Below, piece after piece: positions 18,443 to 26,554 of a stretch of 64,000 nucleotides of DNA. Below the pieces are notes generated by a model. The model saw nothing but the letters and a program-made list of their open reading frames with translations. It was not told where the DNA came from and ran no database searches. Both the position numbers and the translations under genes were made by a program. The stretch lies in NCBI GenBank assembly GCA_039908535.1, contig JAMOAW010000016.1, positions 1-64,000 of the forward strand. Direction: 5' to 3'. Each line of letters opens with the position of its first letter. Position 1 is the stretch's first letter. Origin of the DNA: JAMOAW01 sp039908535 (GTDB lineage: Bacteria; Pseudomonadota; Magnetococcia; Magnetococcales; JADFZT01).

Positions 18443-18604
18443 ACATAATGCCCTACGGGCAAAAAAATCAAAATAAAAATCAAAACCCTGGGGGATGAAT
18501 CCCCCAGACCCCCTCTTTTTTTTAAGACTTAAAAAAAAGGGTGAGGGGAATTGGGGGGCGGTTCTGTGCCCCCAAGGTCTTGATTTTTATTTTTTTCGAG
18601 ACAT
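18443..18604 (-). repeat. A-type multi-hairpin repeat
   Basis: A full copy in the minus orientation just upstream of the leftward glycan cluster, with the variant GCCCTACGGGC and a mutated GC hairpin. It faces a plus-oriented copy about 215 bp away. Confidence 0.85.
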
Positions 18605-18818
18605 TTAATTTTATTTTGCCAACACATAAACCCTTCCCATCCTTTGATTGGCACGGGAAGGCTATTCTGATAAAATTACTCGATTTTCTATTATTTATCA
18701 AAAATTTTACCACCATTCCAAGGCTTTCAGCAACCATTATTTAAAAAAATATACGACTCGAAAAAGCGACAACATTCGTATTGACTTTTTGCCATACGAC
18801 AGTCTATTGTAAAAAGAG
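18605..18818. other. Intergenic region between divergent clusters
   Basis: This stretch between two oppositely oriented A-type repeats has no convincing open frame. It contains CCTTCCC...GGGAAGG as a weak inverted repeat near 18635-18662. A TTGACT at 18781 has TATTGT 18 bases downstream and could be a promoter for the acylation operon. That promoter is only a guess. Confidence 0.3.
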
Positions 18819-18938
18819 ATTGGGGGGCGGAAGAACCGCTCCCCAATCCCCCATTCTTAAAAAAAAAGAGGGGGTCTGGGGGATTCATCCCCCAGGGTTT
18901 GGCCTTTAATTTTTTTTGCCCGCAGGGCATTATGTTCG
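18819..18938 (+). repeat. A-type repeat, 5'-shortened
   Basis: A plus-oriented copy lacking the TGTATCGG end, with a variant GC hairpin (GGGGGGCGGAAGAACCG). It ends with GCCCGCAGGGC immediately upstream of the small DltX-like gene. Confidence 0.85.
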
Positions 18939-18948
18939 AGTCATAATC

Positions 18949-19071
18949 GTGAATCCATTCTTTTTATCCGTTGTCCATTATCTATTTTGGTTGCTCCTCT
19001 TTTTGACAACAGTGCTTTTTTTTCTCGTTCAACCCCAGGAGATGGAAACATTTCGATACATGGGCTTTTGA
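18949..19071 (+). CDS. DltX-like single-pass microprotein with C-terminal acyl-shuttle motif
   Basis: A 40-codon open frame, GTG start and TGA stop. The predicted peptide is one strongly hydrophobic helix (about residues 4-27), then QPQEMET, and ends exactly with FRYMGF. In the Dlt pathway, MBOAT DltB passes the acyl group to the Tyr of a C-terminal hexapeptide of microprotein DltX, and SGNH protein DltD takes it from there. Size, topology, the FxYxxF ending and a position 35 bp before a DltD-like gene all fit DltX. There is no strong ribosome site before the GTG; an in-frame TTG at 18916 lies in the repeat. Confidence 0.75.
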   Translation: MNPFFLSVVHYLFWLLLFLTTVLFFLVQPQEMETFRYMGF

Positions 19072-19106
19072 CGTATGAATTTTAATTTTACTTCTGATCG
19101 TAGACG

Positions 19107-20249
19107 ATGATTTGGCAACCACGACTTAAACCCTTGTTGCTTGCGTTGATGACAACCCTTTGTTTATTGGGATGGGCCGAATGGATACTCTCTCCCAAAC
19201 TATTTCAAAAGACCCCGTTGTCGTGGTTATTGACCAGCTATCAAGATGATTATACCTATATTTCTTATCAGATCCATCAAAACACCAAACCATCTCATCA
19301 AGCGGAGATGGTTTTTCTTGGTGGCTCCTCCCTTCGGGAAATTTTGCCGGATCAAAACGAAATTGATGCGGCTTTACACGACGTCGCCCCGCCTGCAGTA
19401 AAGACTCACTTATTGGCCAGTCGCAATCAAAGCTTTACAGAAAGTTTGGCACTGGTGCTGCAGCTTGCCCCACCACCTGGATCTGTTGTTATCTTTCAAA
19501 TGTCTAGTTGGCGCTATTCCCATGGCTTAGATCGGGCGATCGAAGAGATCCGTATGCCATGGATTCCATTTTTGGACCCTAAACCGATGCAAAAATTTTT
19601 AGCCTCCCTAGGCACCAACGTGGAACCCTCTGTTTTTAATTTAATCTCGCAACGTCGTTGGCTGACCGCATACGCACTCTATCGTTGGTATCGAGTGACT
19701 TTACTGAATGGTCAATTGGATACAGAGGTCAAAAAATGTCTATTGCAAACAGCGCACTTGCATTTTTCCAAATCTTGTTGGAATATTTTTTTAAATACTC
19801 CTTGGACCCCCCTTTCACCCCCCTACAATTTACACAATTTTGAACACCGTCATCAAAATATTATTTTAAACGATGCGAAAAAAAATCAAATGGCGGACTG
19901 GTTGCGTTATACCTACACCCCGATCATTCAATTTCATGCCGATTTTACACGCAAAGTTATTTTAGAACTCCTTCGGGTGGCAAAAGAGCGAGAGTGGCAC
20001 ATTTTTTTAGTCACCCTCCCCCACGACAGTCGAATGTCGGTGGCAGAACAAGGCTTAAAATCTTTTTATGAACAAATGGACAAAAACTTTCAACAAGCGG
20101 GTGGACACATCGTCTCATTTGTTGAAAATTCCACATTAAAAGACAATGATTTTTATGATCATACCCATGTAACTGGCCCTGGACGAGAACTCTTTAAACC
20201 TACACTACTGCAATTTATAAAACAGGCCTGGAGAACAACCCATGAATAA
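19107..20249 (+). CDS. DltD-like SGNH acyltransferase
   Basis: A 380-residue protein with an N-terminal membrane anchor (about residues 9-27) and an extracytoplasmic SGNH/GDSL-type domain. The nucleophile block is FLGGSSLRE, and the C-terminal Asp-His pair is in DHTHVTG, as in DltD and AlgX/AlgJ-type proteins. It would accept the acyl group from the shuttle peptide on its Ser and move it to an envelope polymer. It starts 35 bp after the microprotein gene and overlaps the carrier-protein start by eight bases. The acceptor is unknown. Confidence 0.78.
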   Translation: MIWQPRLKPLLLALMTTLCLLGWAEWILSPKLFQKTPLSWLLTSYQDDYTYISYQIHQNTKPSHQAEMVFLGGSSLREILPDQNEIDAALHDVAPPAVKTHLLASRNQSFTESLALVLQLAPPPGSVVIFQMSSWRYSHGLDRAIEEIRMPWIPFLDPKPMQKFLASLGTNVEPSVFNLISQRRWLTAYALYRWYRVTLLNGQLDTEVKKCLLQTAHLHFSKSCWNIFLNTPWTPLSPPYNLHNFEHRHQNIILNDAKKNQMADWLRYTYTPIIQFHADFTRKVILELLRVAKEREWHIFLVTLPHDSRMSVAEQGLKSFYEQMDKNFQQAGGHIVSFVENSTLKDNDFYDHTHVTGPGRELFKPTLLQFIKQAWRTTHE

Positions 20250-20502
20250 ATCAATGGATGTGACCACTATTGAAAAAAATATTAAACAATTTTTATCTGA
20301 AGAGATGGGCGTGGATTTGGCAGAAGTTGGTTCCGATGGCACGCTATTTACCAGCGGCTTGCTAGACTCTATGGATGTCATTCGTTTGATTGAATTTTTG
20401 GAAACCCAAATTAAAAATCGCATCTCCCCTCTGGATGTCAGTCTAGAACAGTTTGATTCTCTAAGCAGAATCATCGCCTTTGTCCAGCACCGGTTGCGTT
20501 GA
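20242..20502 (+). CDS. Acyl/aminoacyl carrier protein (DltC-like)
   Basis: An 86-residue carrier protein. The phosphopantetheine-accepting Ser lies in the typical motif GLLDSMD, followed by a second-half helix VIRLIEFLE. The protein is acidic and all-helical in pattern. It overlaps the SGNH gene upstream, and the MBOAT gene starts two bases after its stop. This context makes it the DltC-type cytoplasmic thioester donor for the MBOAT, loaded by the AMP-forming ligase at the end of the operon, rather than the housekeeping AcpP. Confidence 0.9.
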   Translation: MNKSMDVTTIEKNIKQFLSEEMGVDLAEVGSDGTLFTSGLLDSMDVIRLIEFLETQIKNRISPLDVSLEQFDSLSRIIAFVQHRLR

Positions 20503-20504
20503 CG

Positions 20505-22220
20505 ATGATTCCAAAAAAAACATCCGCGACACCGAACGCCTCCCATCGACCCTATACACCCGCCTTTTATCGTCTACAGCTTTTTTTACTGGTTATGGGG
20601 CTGTTATTGATGGCACAGGCCTTTTTGCCGCAATTAAAACCGTGGGCACTGACCTTCCATGGCCAAGATAAACACGCCCTTCCGGTGCAGTTATCCCCCC
20701 ATAAAGACGATACTATCCAGATCCATTTACCACAAAGAGGCTATCGGGAGTTGATCCTTCTGGAAACTGTTCTGACTGGTAAAATTGTCATCTCGATTGC
20801 AAAGCCAGAACAGCCAACCGAAGTGTTTATTTTTGGAGCAGAACAGGAGCATTGCCAATCCATGGATGCAAAGGATTCGGTACGTTGTCGGTTTATCCTG
20901 CATAAGGAGAATAAAACCTGGCAAATGACACTGCAAGCCCTGCCCGACACCATGGCCACACTCTCCCAATTGGAAATACGCTACCTGAGAAATACCCGTG
21001 TCGTCGCCATGGATGAAGGGGGATCCTCTTTCATTTTTTGGGTCATTTTGGCGTCCGTGCCTTTAGCGTGGCTGCTCCACAACCATCTTTCCGCCAGTCA
21101 GTGGATGTTAATTGCCGTCGCCATCTGCTCTTTGGGAATGATTCATCTGCAATTTGGCATGATACTGATTCTTTTTTTGACAACCCTATTTTTCGCTGGC
21201 AAACACCTTGCCAAAGCCACCCATCGACGCTATGAACGATTGCTCCTTTTAGGTGGCCTGATCATCGCCTTTTTGGTGCTGCTCAAATATGGACAGCCAC
21301 TGTTAATCGGTCTGTTCCCCGATATTGGAAAACTTGGTTTGGCATTACCTTTGGGGTTATCTTATTTTATCATTCGTCTGCTGGATACCCTGTTTCGTTG
21401 GTACCGTAAAGAAATGATCGCCCTCAATTTTCGAGAATTTATGGTCTTTATTCTTTTTCCAGCGACCATCCCAGCTGGCCCCATTGAGACCGTTGATCAA
21501 TTCCATGCCAATCGCTTGTCAAAAATAACTCTACAAGATATCGCCTGGGGCTTGAGCCGGATAGGCATCGGTTTATTTAAAAAATTGGTCTTGGTGGAAG
21601 GGGTGTTGCGTCCCTGGCTCTTTTCCCCGCCACATGAACTATTTTTTGCCATCACCCGCTCCGATAGCAGCGATATATCGGTGATTTTGGCATTAATAGT
21701 CAGTTTTCTTTATGCATATCTTGATTTTTCCGCCTATTCAGATATGGCTATTGGTTTATCCCGATTATACGGGTATCATATTATGGAAAATTTTACTTGG
21801 CCAATTTTGGCCGATAACCTTCGAGAATATTGGCGACGCTGGCATCGTTCACTCTCCATGTGGTGTATGCGCAACATCTATTTTCCTTTGGTAATCAGTA
21901 CCCGCAACCCATTTTTGCCTCTTTTTGCGGTTATGACGGCTGTGGGAACGTGGCATGCCACCAACGCCTCTTGGTTTTCCTGGGCCGTGCATCATGCAAC
22001 GGGTTTATCGCTATTGAGTTGGATAGAAAAACGTCAATTTCGTTTTCTGACCGCCTGTCCTGTTTTGTTGCGGCGTGGGCTTGGTTGGATCATGACCATT
22101 GGCTTTGTCTGTGCTGGTCATAGTTTTGTTCTTTATAGCGACTATTCTACCGCCCTGTCGGCTTATACGGCCTTTTGGCGGGGCCTGTTTTTCTGGCCAT
22201 TAACCTTTTTTGGCGGATAA
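20505..22220 (+). CDS. MBOAT acyltransferase with N-terminal extracytoplasmic domain (DltB-like)
   Basis: A 571-residue membrane-bound O-acyltransferase. The MBOAT core starts near residue 190 and carries YWRRWHRSLSMW and the catalytic-His region TWHATNASW, followed by FSWAVHHATG. Unlike DltB or AlgI it begins with one membrane helix (about residues 26-45) and a soluble beta-rich segment of roughly 130 residues before the core. Its C-terminus (LTFFGG) lacks a shuttle hexapeptide, which fits the use of the separate microprotein. Start is ATG 20505 or an in-frame TTG at 20499 overlapping the carrier gene. Confidence 0.85.
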   Translation: MIPKKTSATPNASHRPYTPAFYRLQLFLLVMGLLLMAQAFLPQLKPWALTFHGQDKHALPVQLSPHKDDTIQIHLPQRGYRELILLETVLTGKIVISIAKPEQPTEVFIFGAEQEHCQSMDAKDSVRCRFILHKENKTWQMTLQALPDTMATLSQLEIRYLRNTRVVAMDEGGSSFIFWVILASVPLAWLLHNHLSASQWMLIAVAICSLGMIHLQFGMILILFLTTLFFAGKHLAKATHRRYERLLLLGGLIIAFLVLLKYGQPLLIGLFPDIGKLGLALPLGLSYFIIRLLDTLFRWYRKEMIALNFREFMVFILFPATIPAGPIETVDQFHANRLSKITLQDIAWGLSRIGIGLFKKLVLVEGVLRPWLFSPPHELFFAITRSDSSDISVILALIVSFLYAYLDFSAYSDMAIGLSRLYGYHIMENFTWPILADNLREYWRRWHRSLSMWCMRNIYFPLVISTRNPFLPLFAVMTAVGTWHATNASWFSWAVHHATGLSLLSWIEKRQFRFLTACPVLLRRGLGWIMTIGFVCAGHSFVLYSDYSTALSAYTAFWRGLFFWPLTFFGG

Positions 22221-22225
22221 TCTCT

Positions 22226-23761
22226 ATGCTGGTTCCCTCCTCTGGTAAAACATTGGCCGACTCCCTGTTGCGTTCCCTTTCTCAGCCTCCAGGCGATCTG
22301 ACTTTTTTGGAAGAGCCGGGGGTGGCCACTCTGACCCGCAGCGCATTTGTTGAACTGGTTTTAAAACAACGCGAAAGGCTGATTCAAACCCCGATCAGAC
22401 CAGGAACCCGTCTATTCGTCCAGGCTGGTCGCGGAATTCTCTATTGGGTGGATTTAGTAGCGGTTTGGTCGGTGGGGGCCGTTCCCATGCCCTTGGATCC
22501 TCTGTTATCAGATATACAACAAAAAATTCTGCAAGAAAAAACCGGCACGCGGTGGTTGCTAGGGGGAGAGATCAACGCCACTCATGACGGATGGCATGGG
22601 ATCCCTGCCTTAGAAGATCACCTGGATAACAAAAAAACGTTTGCCGATCTTCCTGAAACTGAAGAGGCGGAAGGGGCGATTCTGTTCACCTCTGGCACAA
22701 CAGGAGCCCCCAAATGCGTCCGGTTGAGCCAACGGGCTCTTTTAGGCAATGCCCGTTCAACGGTGGCTTTATTACCCCTACACTCTGGTGATCGTCTGTT
22801 TATGGCGATTCCCTTCCATTTTACCAGTGCCCTTTGCCATTTTTTAGCGGCTGGACTCACAAAAGCCACCTTGGTCTGTTCAGAACGTCGACTATTTCAA
22901 GCCGATCTGGCGCAAATGGTGATGACCAGCCAGCCCACCTGCTTTGGCGGATCCCCCTTGCAGGTCCGTTGGCTGGCCCAAACCGCCAAAGAGTGCGCTG
23001 TGCCGCTCAACTGGATACTCTCTTCTGGGGATCACCTCTCCAAAGAGGTCTTGGCCCTGTGTCACACCCATTTACCAAAAACAAAAATTTTTGTTTTTTA
23101 TGGACTTACAGAAGTTGGAGGCCGTTTTTGTTGTCAAAAAATTGAACAAAACCATCCCCTAAAGGAAGGGGTCGGTTTTCCCATAAAACAGATGCGCGTC
23201 ACCATTCGGGATGAACAGGGCCTCTTACTACCCGCTGAAACCGTGGGGGAAGTCTATGCAGAAGGGGACTTTTTATTTACGGAATATTTACAAGATACCC
23301 AAGAGACGGCTAAAACATTGACAGAGCATGGCGTGCGCACTGGAGATTCGGGATGGTTGGATTCTCAAGGCGTGTTGCATCTTCAGGGACGTTTGGACGA
23401 TGTCTTTAAAAGCGCAGGAAAAAAAGTCAGCACACGCATCATTTGCGATGCCTTATTGGCCCTGGGGGAATTTGCTGATGTCGCCGTCTTGCCGGTGGAA
23501 GATGCCCTGTTGGGTATGGTTCCTTGGGCATTTATCGTTCCCAATGACCCATCTATTTATTCCAAAGGGCGCATTTTACAACAATTACGACGCTCCCTTC
23601 CCAGTAATCATATTCCAAAGGCGTTGCACATGGTCGCGGCACTCCCAAGAACCGGTTCAGGTAAATTGGATCGACGCCGCATGGCCGAAATGGTTCAGGA
23701 TTTTAGCACAAAAAATGATGAAGCGGAGAACCTCCCCAAAGTCTTGATTGTCAGTTCTTAA
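22226..23761 (+). CDS. AMP-forming acyl/amino-acid ligase (DltA-like)
   Basis: An ANL-superfamily adenylating enzyme of about 511 aa. Core motifs: LFTSGTTGAPK, FYGLTEVGG, RTGDSGWL, GRLDDVFKSAGKKV and GSGKLDR with the catalytic Lys. It should activate a carboxylate and load it on the carrier protein, as DltA does with D-Ala; the substrate cannot be read by eye. Start ATG 22226 is five bases after the MBOAT stop. The last residues (NLPKVLIVSS) and the TAA derive from repeat sequence, so the native C-terminus was probably changed by a repeat insertion. Confidence 0.88.
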   Translation: MLVPSSGKTLADSLLRSLSQPPGDLTFLEEPGVATLTRSAFVELVLKQRERLIQTPIRPGTRLFVQAGRGILYWVDLVAVWSVGAVPMPLDPLLSDIQQKILQEKTGTRWLLGGEINATHDGWHGIPALEDHLDNKKTFADLPETEEAEGAILFTSGTTGAPKCVRLSQRALLGNARSTVALLPLHSGDRLFMAIPFHFTSALCHFLAAGLTKATLVCSERRLFQADLAQMVMTSQPTCFGGSPLQVRWLAQTAKECAVPLNWILSSGDHLSKEVLALCHTHLPKTKIFVFYGLTEVGGRFCCQKIEQNHPLKEGVGFPIKQMRVTIRDEQGLLLPAETVGEVYAEGDFLFTEYLQDTQETAKTLTEHGVRTGDSGWLDSQGVLHLQGRLDDVFKSAGKKVSTRIICDALLALGEFADVAVLPVEDALLGMVPWAFIVPNDPSIYSKGRILQQLRRSLPSNHIPKALHMVAALPRTGSGKLDRRRMAEMVQDFSTKNDEAENLPKVLIVSS

Positions 23762-23815
23762 AAAAAAGAGGGGGTCTGGGGGATTCCTCCCCCAGGGTTT
23801 GGCCTTTAATTTTTA
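23734..23815 (+). repeat. Composite partial A-type repeat
   Basis: The left part reads CCCCAAAGTCTTGATT, the minus-orientation end, and then switches to the plus-orientation half with CTGGGGGATTCCTCCCCCAG. It overlaps the end of the ligase gene. The rare CCT variant is shared with the next copy, which suggests local duplication or gene conversion. Confidence 0.75.
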
Positions 23816-23970
23816 TGTATCGGAAAAATAAAGATCAAGACCTTGGGGGGCGGAGAACCGCCCCCCAATTCCCCCCACCCTTTTTTTTATTAAAAGAAAA
23901 AAGGGGGCTGGGGGATTCCTCCCCCAGGGTCTGGCCTTTAATTTTTTCTTTTGCCTGCAGGGCATGATGT
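23816..23970 (+). repeat. A-type multi-hairpin repeat
   Basis: A full plus-oriented copy starting TGTATCGGAAAAATAA and ending at a GCCTGCAGGGC variant. It separates the Dlt-like operon from the second MBOAT gene. Confidence 0.85.
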
Positions 23971-23995
23971 TTGTTGGATAAGGATTTGGTTTTAC

Positions 23996-25435
23996 ATGAT
24001 ATTCAACTCGATAGCATTTTTAATCTTTGCCACCTGTTTTTTTTTATTATGGCCTTATGTTCGAAAAACCTCTACATCACGTTGGTCTTTTCTTATCGTG
24101 GCCTCGTCTGTTTTTTATGGTTGGTGGGACTATCGTTATCTTGCCCTTATCCTGATCAGCGGTTTGATCGATTTTTTGGCAGCGATGGCCATACACGCCA
24201 TTCCCAATCGAAAAAAATTTTTTCTAATTCTCTCGTTAACAGGCAACCTGGGGTTGCTTTTTGCTTTTAAATATATCAGCTTTGCCGCCAAAAATGTGGA
24301 TATGGCCTTAACGACCTTTGGGTACCATCCCCTATTGGTTCAGGGCATCCCTGATTTTATGCTTGTTTTGCCAATTGGTATCAGTTTTTATACCTTTCAA
24401 TCTATGAGTTACACCATTGATGTCTATCGTGGACAAATTCAGCCAACGCGCCATATTTTACATTTTTTTGCATATCTTGCCCTGTTTCCACAATTGGTGG
24501 CTGGTCCAATTTTGCGGGCCAAAGATCTATTGCCCCAGCTTTGCCATGATCGCCCCGTCACACCTGCCGATAAATGGGCAGGGCTACAACGCATTGCTTA
24601 CGGTTATTTTAAAAAAGTGGTGATTGCAGACAATCTGGCTCCTATTGTGGCGATGGGATTTAAAACCTCTCCAGCAGAAGCCTCTGGCCTGTTTTGGTGG
24701 TATATGACAATCGCCTTTGCCATTCAAATTTATGGCGATTTTAGTGGCTATTCGGATATCGCACGGGGATTGGCGCGGTGGATGGGATATGATTTTAGCG
24801 AAAATTTTAACCATCCCTATACAGCAAGCTCATTACGGGATTTTTGGAATCGTTGGCATATCTCCCTCTCAACATGGTTTCGAGATTATCTCTATCTACC
24901 TTTGGGAGGCTCCCGGTGCGGAAACGTCCGTGGCTATATCAATCTATGGATCACCATGCTGCTTTCTGGATTATGGCATGGAGCCGCCTGGACCTTTATT
25001 GCTTGGGGAGTGGTACATGCGGGGTTCCTCACTTTAGAACGCTGGACCTCCTGGCCTAAACATCTGCAAAAATTTCCTTTTGGGCGATCCCTCTCCACAC
25101 TCATTGTGTTGATTCAAGTGTGCATCGGTTGGGTATTTTTTCGTTCCGAATCTTTAGAACAAGCACAAGCCATTTTGACAGCCATGTTACATTTTTCAGG
25201 TGGTCTCTCCCTTGGCTTTGGTAAAACAATAGATTTAAACAATTTTTTTATTACTCTTCTGGTGATGCTGCCCATCATGATAAGAGAATGGATGGTGTAT
25301 ACAGGATGGTTTAAACCCTCTTTGTTTCCTGTTGCAATGATCAGGATTGCTTCTCCCATTTGGATCGGGCTAATTTTAGCCGCCATCCTCTACTTTAGAG
25401 GAGATGGACATGAATTTATTTATTTTCAATTTTAA
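23996..25435 (+). CDS. AlgI-like MBOAT with fused acyl-shuttle C-terminus
   Basis: A 479-residue MBOAT with about ten membrane segments. It has the AlgI-type signatures DFSGYSDIARGLARWMGY, FWNRWHISLSTWFRDYLY and the catalytic-His block LSGLWHGAAWTFIAWG. The protein ends exactly with FIYFQF, the FxYxxF hexapeptide that in fused systems carries the acyl-tyrosine intermediate on the outer face. It should move an acyl group across the membrane for the SGNH partner encoded next, with which it overlaps by 26 bp. ATG at 23996; AAGGA lies 14-18 bases upstream. The frame upstream is repeat-encoded. Confidence 0.9.
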   Translation: MIFNSIAFLIFATCFFLLWPYVRKTSTSRWSFLIVASSVFYGWWDYRYLALILISGLIDFLAAMAIHAIPNRKKFFLILSLTGNLGLLFAFKYISFAAKNVDMALTTFGYHPLLVQGIPDFMLVLPIGISFYTFQSMSYTIDVYRGQIQPTRHILHFFAYLALFPQLVAGPILRAKDLLPQLCHDRPVTPADKWAGLQRIAYGYFKKVVIADNLAPIVAMGFKTSPAEASGLFWWYMTIAFAIQIYGDFSGYSDIARGLARWMGYDFSENFNHPYTASSLRDFWNRWHISLSTWFRDYLYLPLGGSRCGNVRGYINLWITMLLSGLWHGAAWTFIAWGVVHAGFLTLERWTSWPKHLQKFPFGRSLSTLIVLIQVCIGWVFFRSESLEQAQAILTAMLHFSGGLSLGFGKTIDLNNFFITLLVMLPIMIREWMVYTGWFKPSLFPVAMIRIASPIWIGLILAAILYFRGDGHEFIYFQF

Positions 25436-26414
25436 GAATATGTCTATGACCAATATACCTCACCTAACAAAGAGATTCCTTTTATGTGGAACATTTATTT
25501 GTGTTTGTCTCTTTTTAGAAGATATTCGCCCTATCCTTCAACCACACCAAATCACCTTAGGGAAGAATCCCGTCCTATTTTGGACCGATAAAATATCTGC
25601 GCTGCCCTCCTATGACATCCTCTTCTTAGGAGACTCGCGAACCCTTTGCGGTATTGATCCGATTCAAATTGAAAAACAATTACCCGGCGTGCAGGCCTTA
25701 AATTTTGCATTCTCTGGTGGTGGTTTAAACCCTGAATTATACCAATTGGCCCAGGAAAAAATACGTCCAGGCCCAGGGAATCGAATGGTGGTCTTAGGGA
25801 TAACCCCCCAAAGTTTAACAAAACACGCCTTGGATAACCACCATTATCACGATCTCCAGAAAAAGCAAGAATGGTGGTGGATGCGCACCTTACACCTTTA
25901 TGGGTTACATGGCATTTTCGAACCTTTCAAGCTCCCGCTACTTGTCAATACCCTAAAACTCATGCTAAGCGGAAAAGAAGTTCCAAAATCATTTCAAGAG
26001 TTTCATCCAGGTGGTTGGCTTGCCCTTTGGGCGATACCCCCACAACCAGGACGCAATATCGCCATTTATGATCAAAAATTTGTGAACAATCCTATTCTAC
26101 CAGAGTTAGAGGAGGCCCTGTTTGCACAAACAAAAGAATGGCATAAAAAAGGCTGGCAAATAATCAGTTTCCGCCCCCCTGCCGAACCAGACCTGATTCA
26201 CTTGGAAATGGTTAAAAGCCATTTTAATGAACAAAAATTTATACAAAAATTTCAAGAAGCGGGAGGAGTTTGGCTAAATTTCACTTCTGGCACATATCAC
26301 ACATACGATGGTGACCATTTGGAAAAAAAATCAGCCATACAATTTTCACAAGATCTTTCTAGACCACTGGCAGAGTTGTTTAAAGAACATGATGCCCTGC
26401 GGGCAAAAAATTAA
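25410..26414 (+). CDS. SGNH-type acyltransferase partner of the AlgI-like MBOAT
   Basis: A 334-residue protein with an N-terminal membrane anchor (about residues 20-38) and an SGNH-like domain: LFLGDSRTL as the nucleophile block and DGDHLEKKSA holding the C-terminal Asp/His. It probably takes the acyl group from the FIYFQF tail of the MBOAT and places it on an exported glycan. The ATG at 25410 has AGAGGAG at six bases; 25404 is too close to that site. The last eight residues (HDALRAKN) and the stop are encoded by the following repeat, so the gene end was replaced by repeat DNA. Confidence 0.8.
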   Translation: MNLFIFNFKNMSMTNIPHLTKRFLLCGTFICVCLFLEDIRPILQPHQITLGKNPVLFWTDKISALPSYDILFLGDSRTLCGIDPIQIEKQLPGVQALNFAFSGGGLNPELYQLAQEKIRPGPGNRMVVLGITPQSLTKHALDNHHYHDLQKKQEWWWMRTLHLYGLHGIFEPFKLPLLVNTLKLMLSGKEVPKSFQEFHPGGWLALWAIPPQPGRNIAIYDQKFVNNPILPELEEALFAQTKEWHKKGWQIISFRPPAEPDLIHLEMVKSHFNEQKFIQKFQEAGGVWLNFTSGTYHTYDGDHLEKKSAIQFSQDLSRPLAELFKEHDALRAKN

Positions 26415-26536
26415 AATCAAAAGACAAGACCTAGGGGGATGAATCCCCCAAACCCCCTTTTCTTTTTTAAGTATTAAAAGAAAAGGGGGCGGTTCTCCGC
26501 CCCCCCAAGGTCTTGATTTTTATTTTTCCGATACAT
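26386..26536 (-). repeat. A-type multi-hairpin repeat
   Basis: A full minus-oriented copy whose GCCCTGCGGGC end forms the 3' end and stop codon of the SGNH gene. It separates this gene from the convergent GT2 gene. Confidence 0.85.
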
Positions 26537-26554
26537 AAAAATCCATTTACATTT

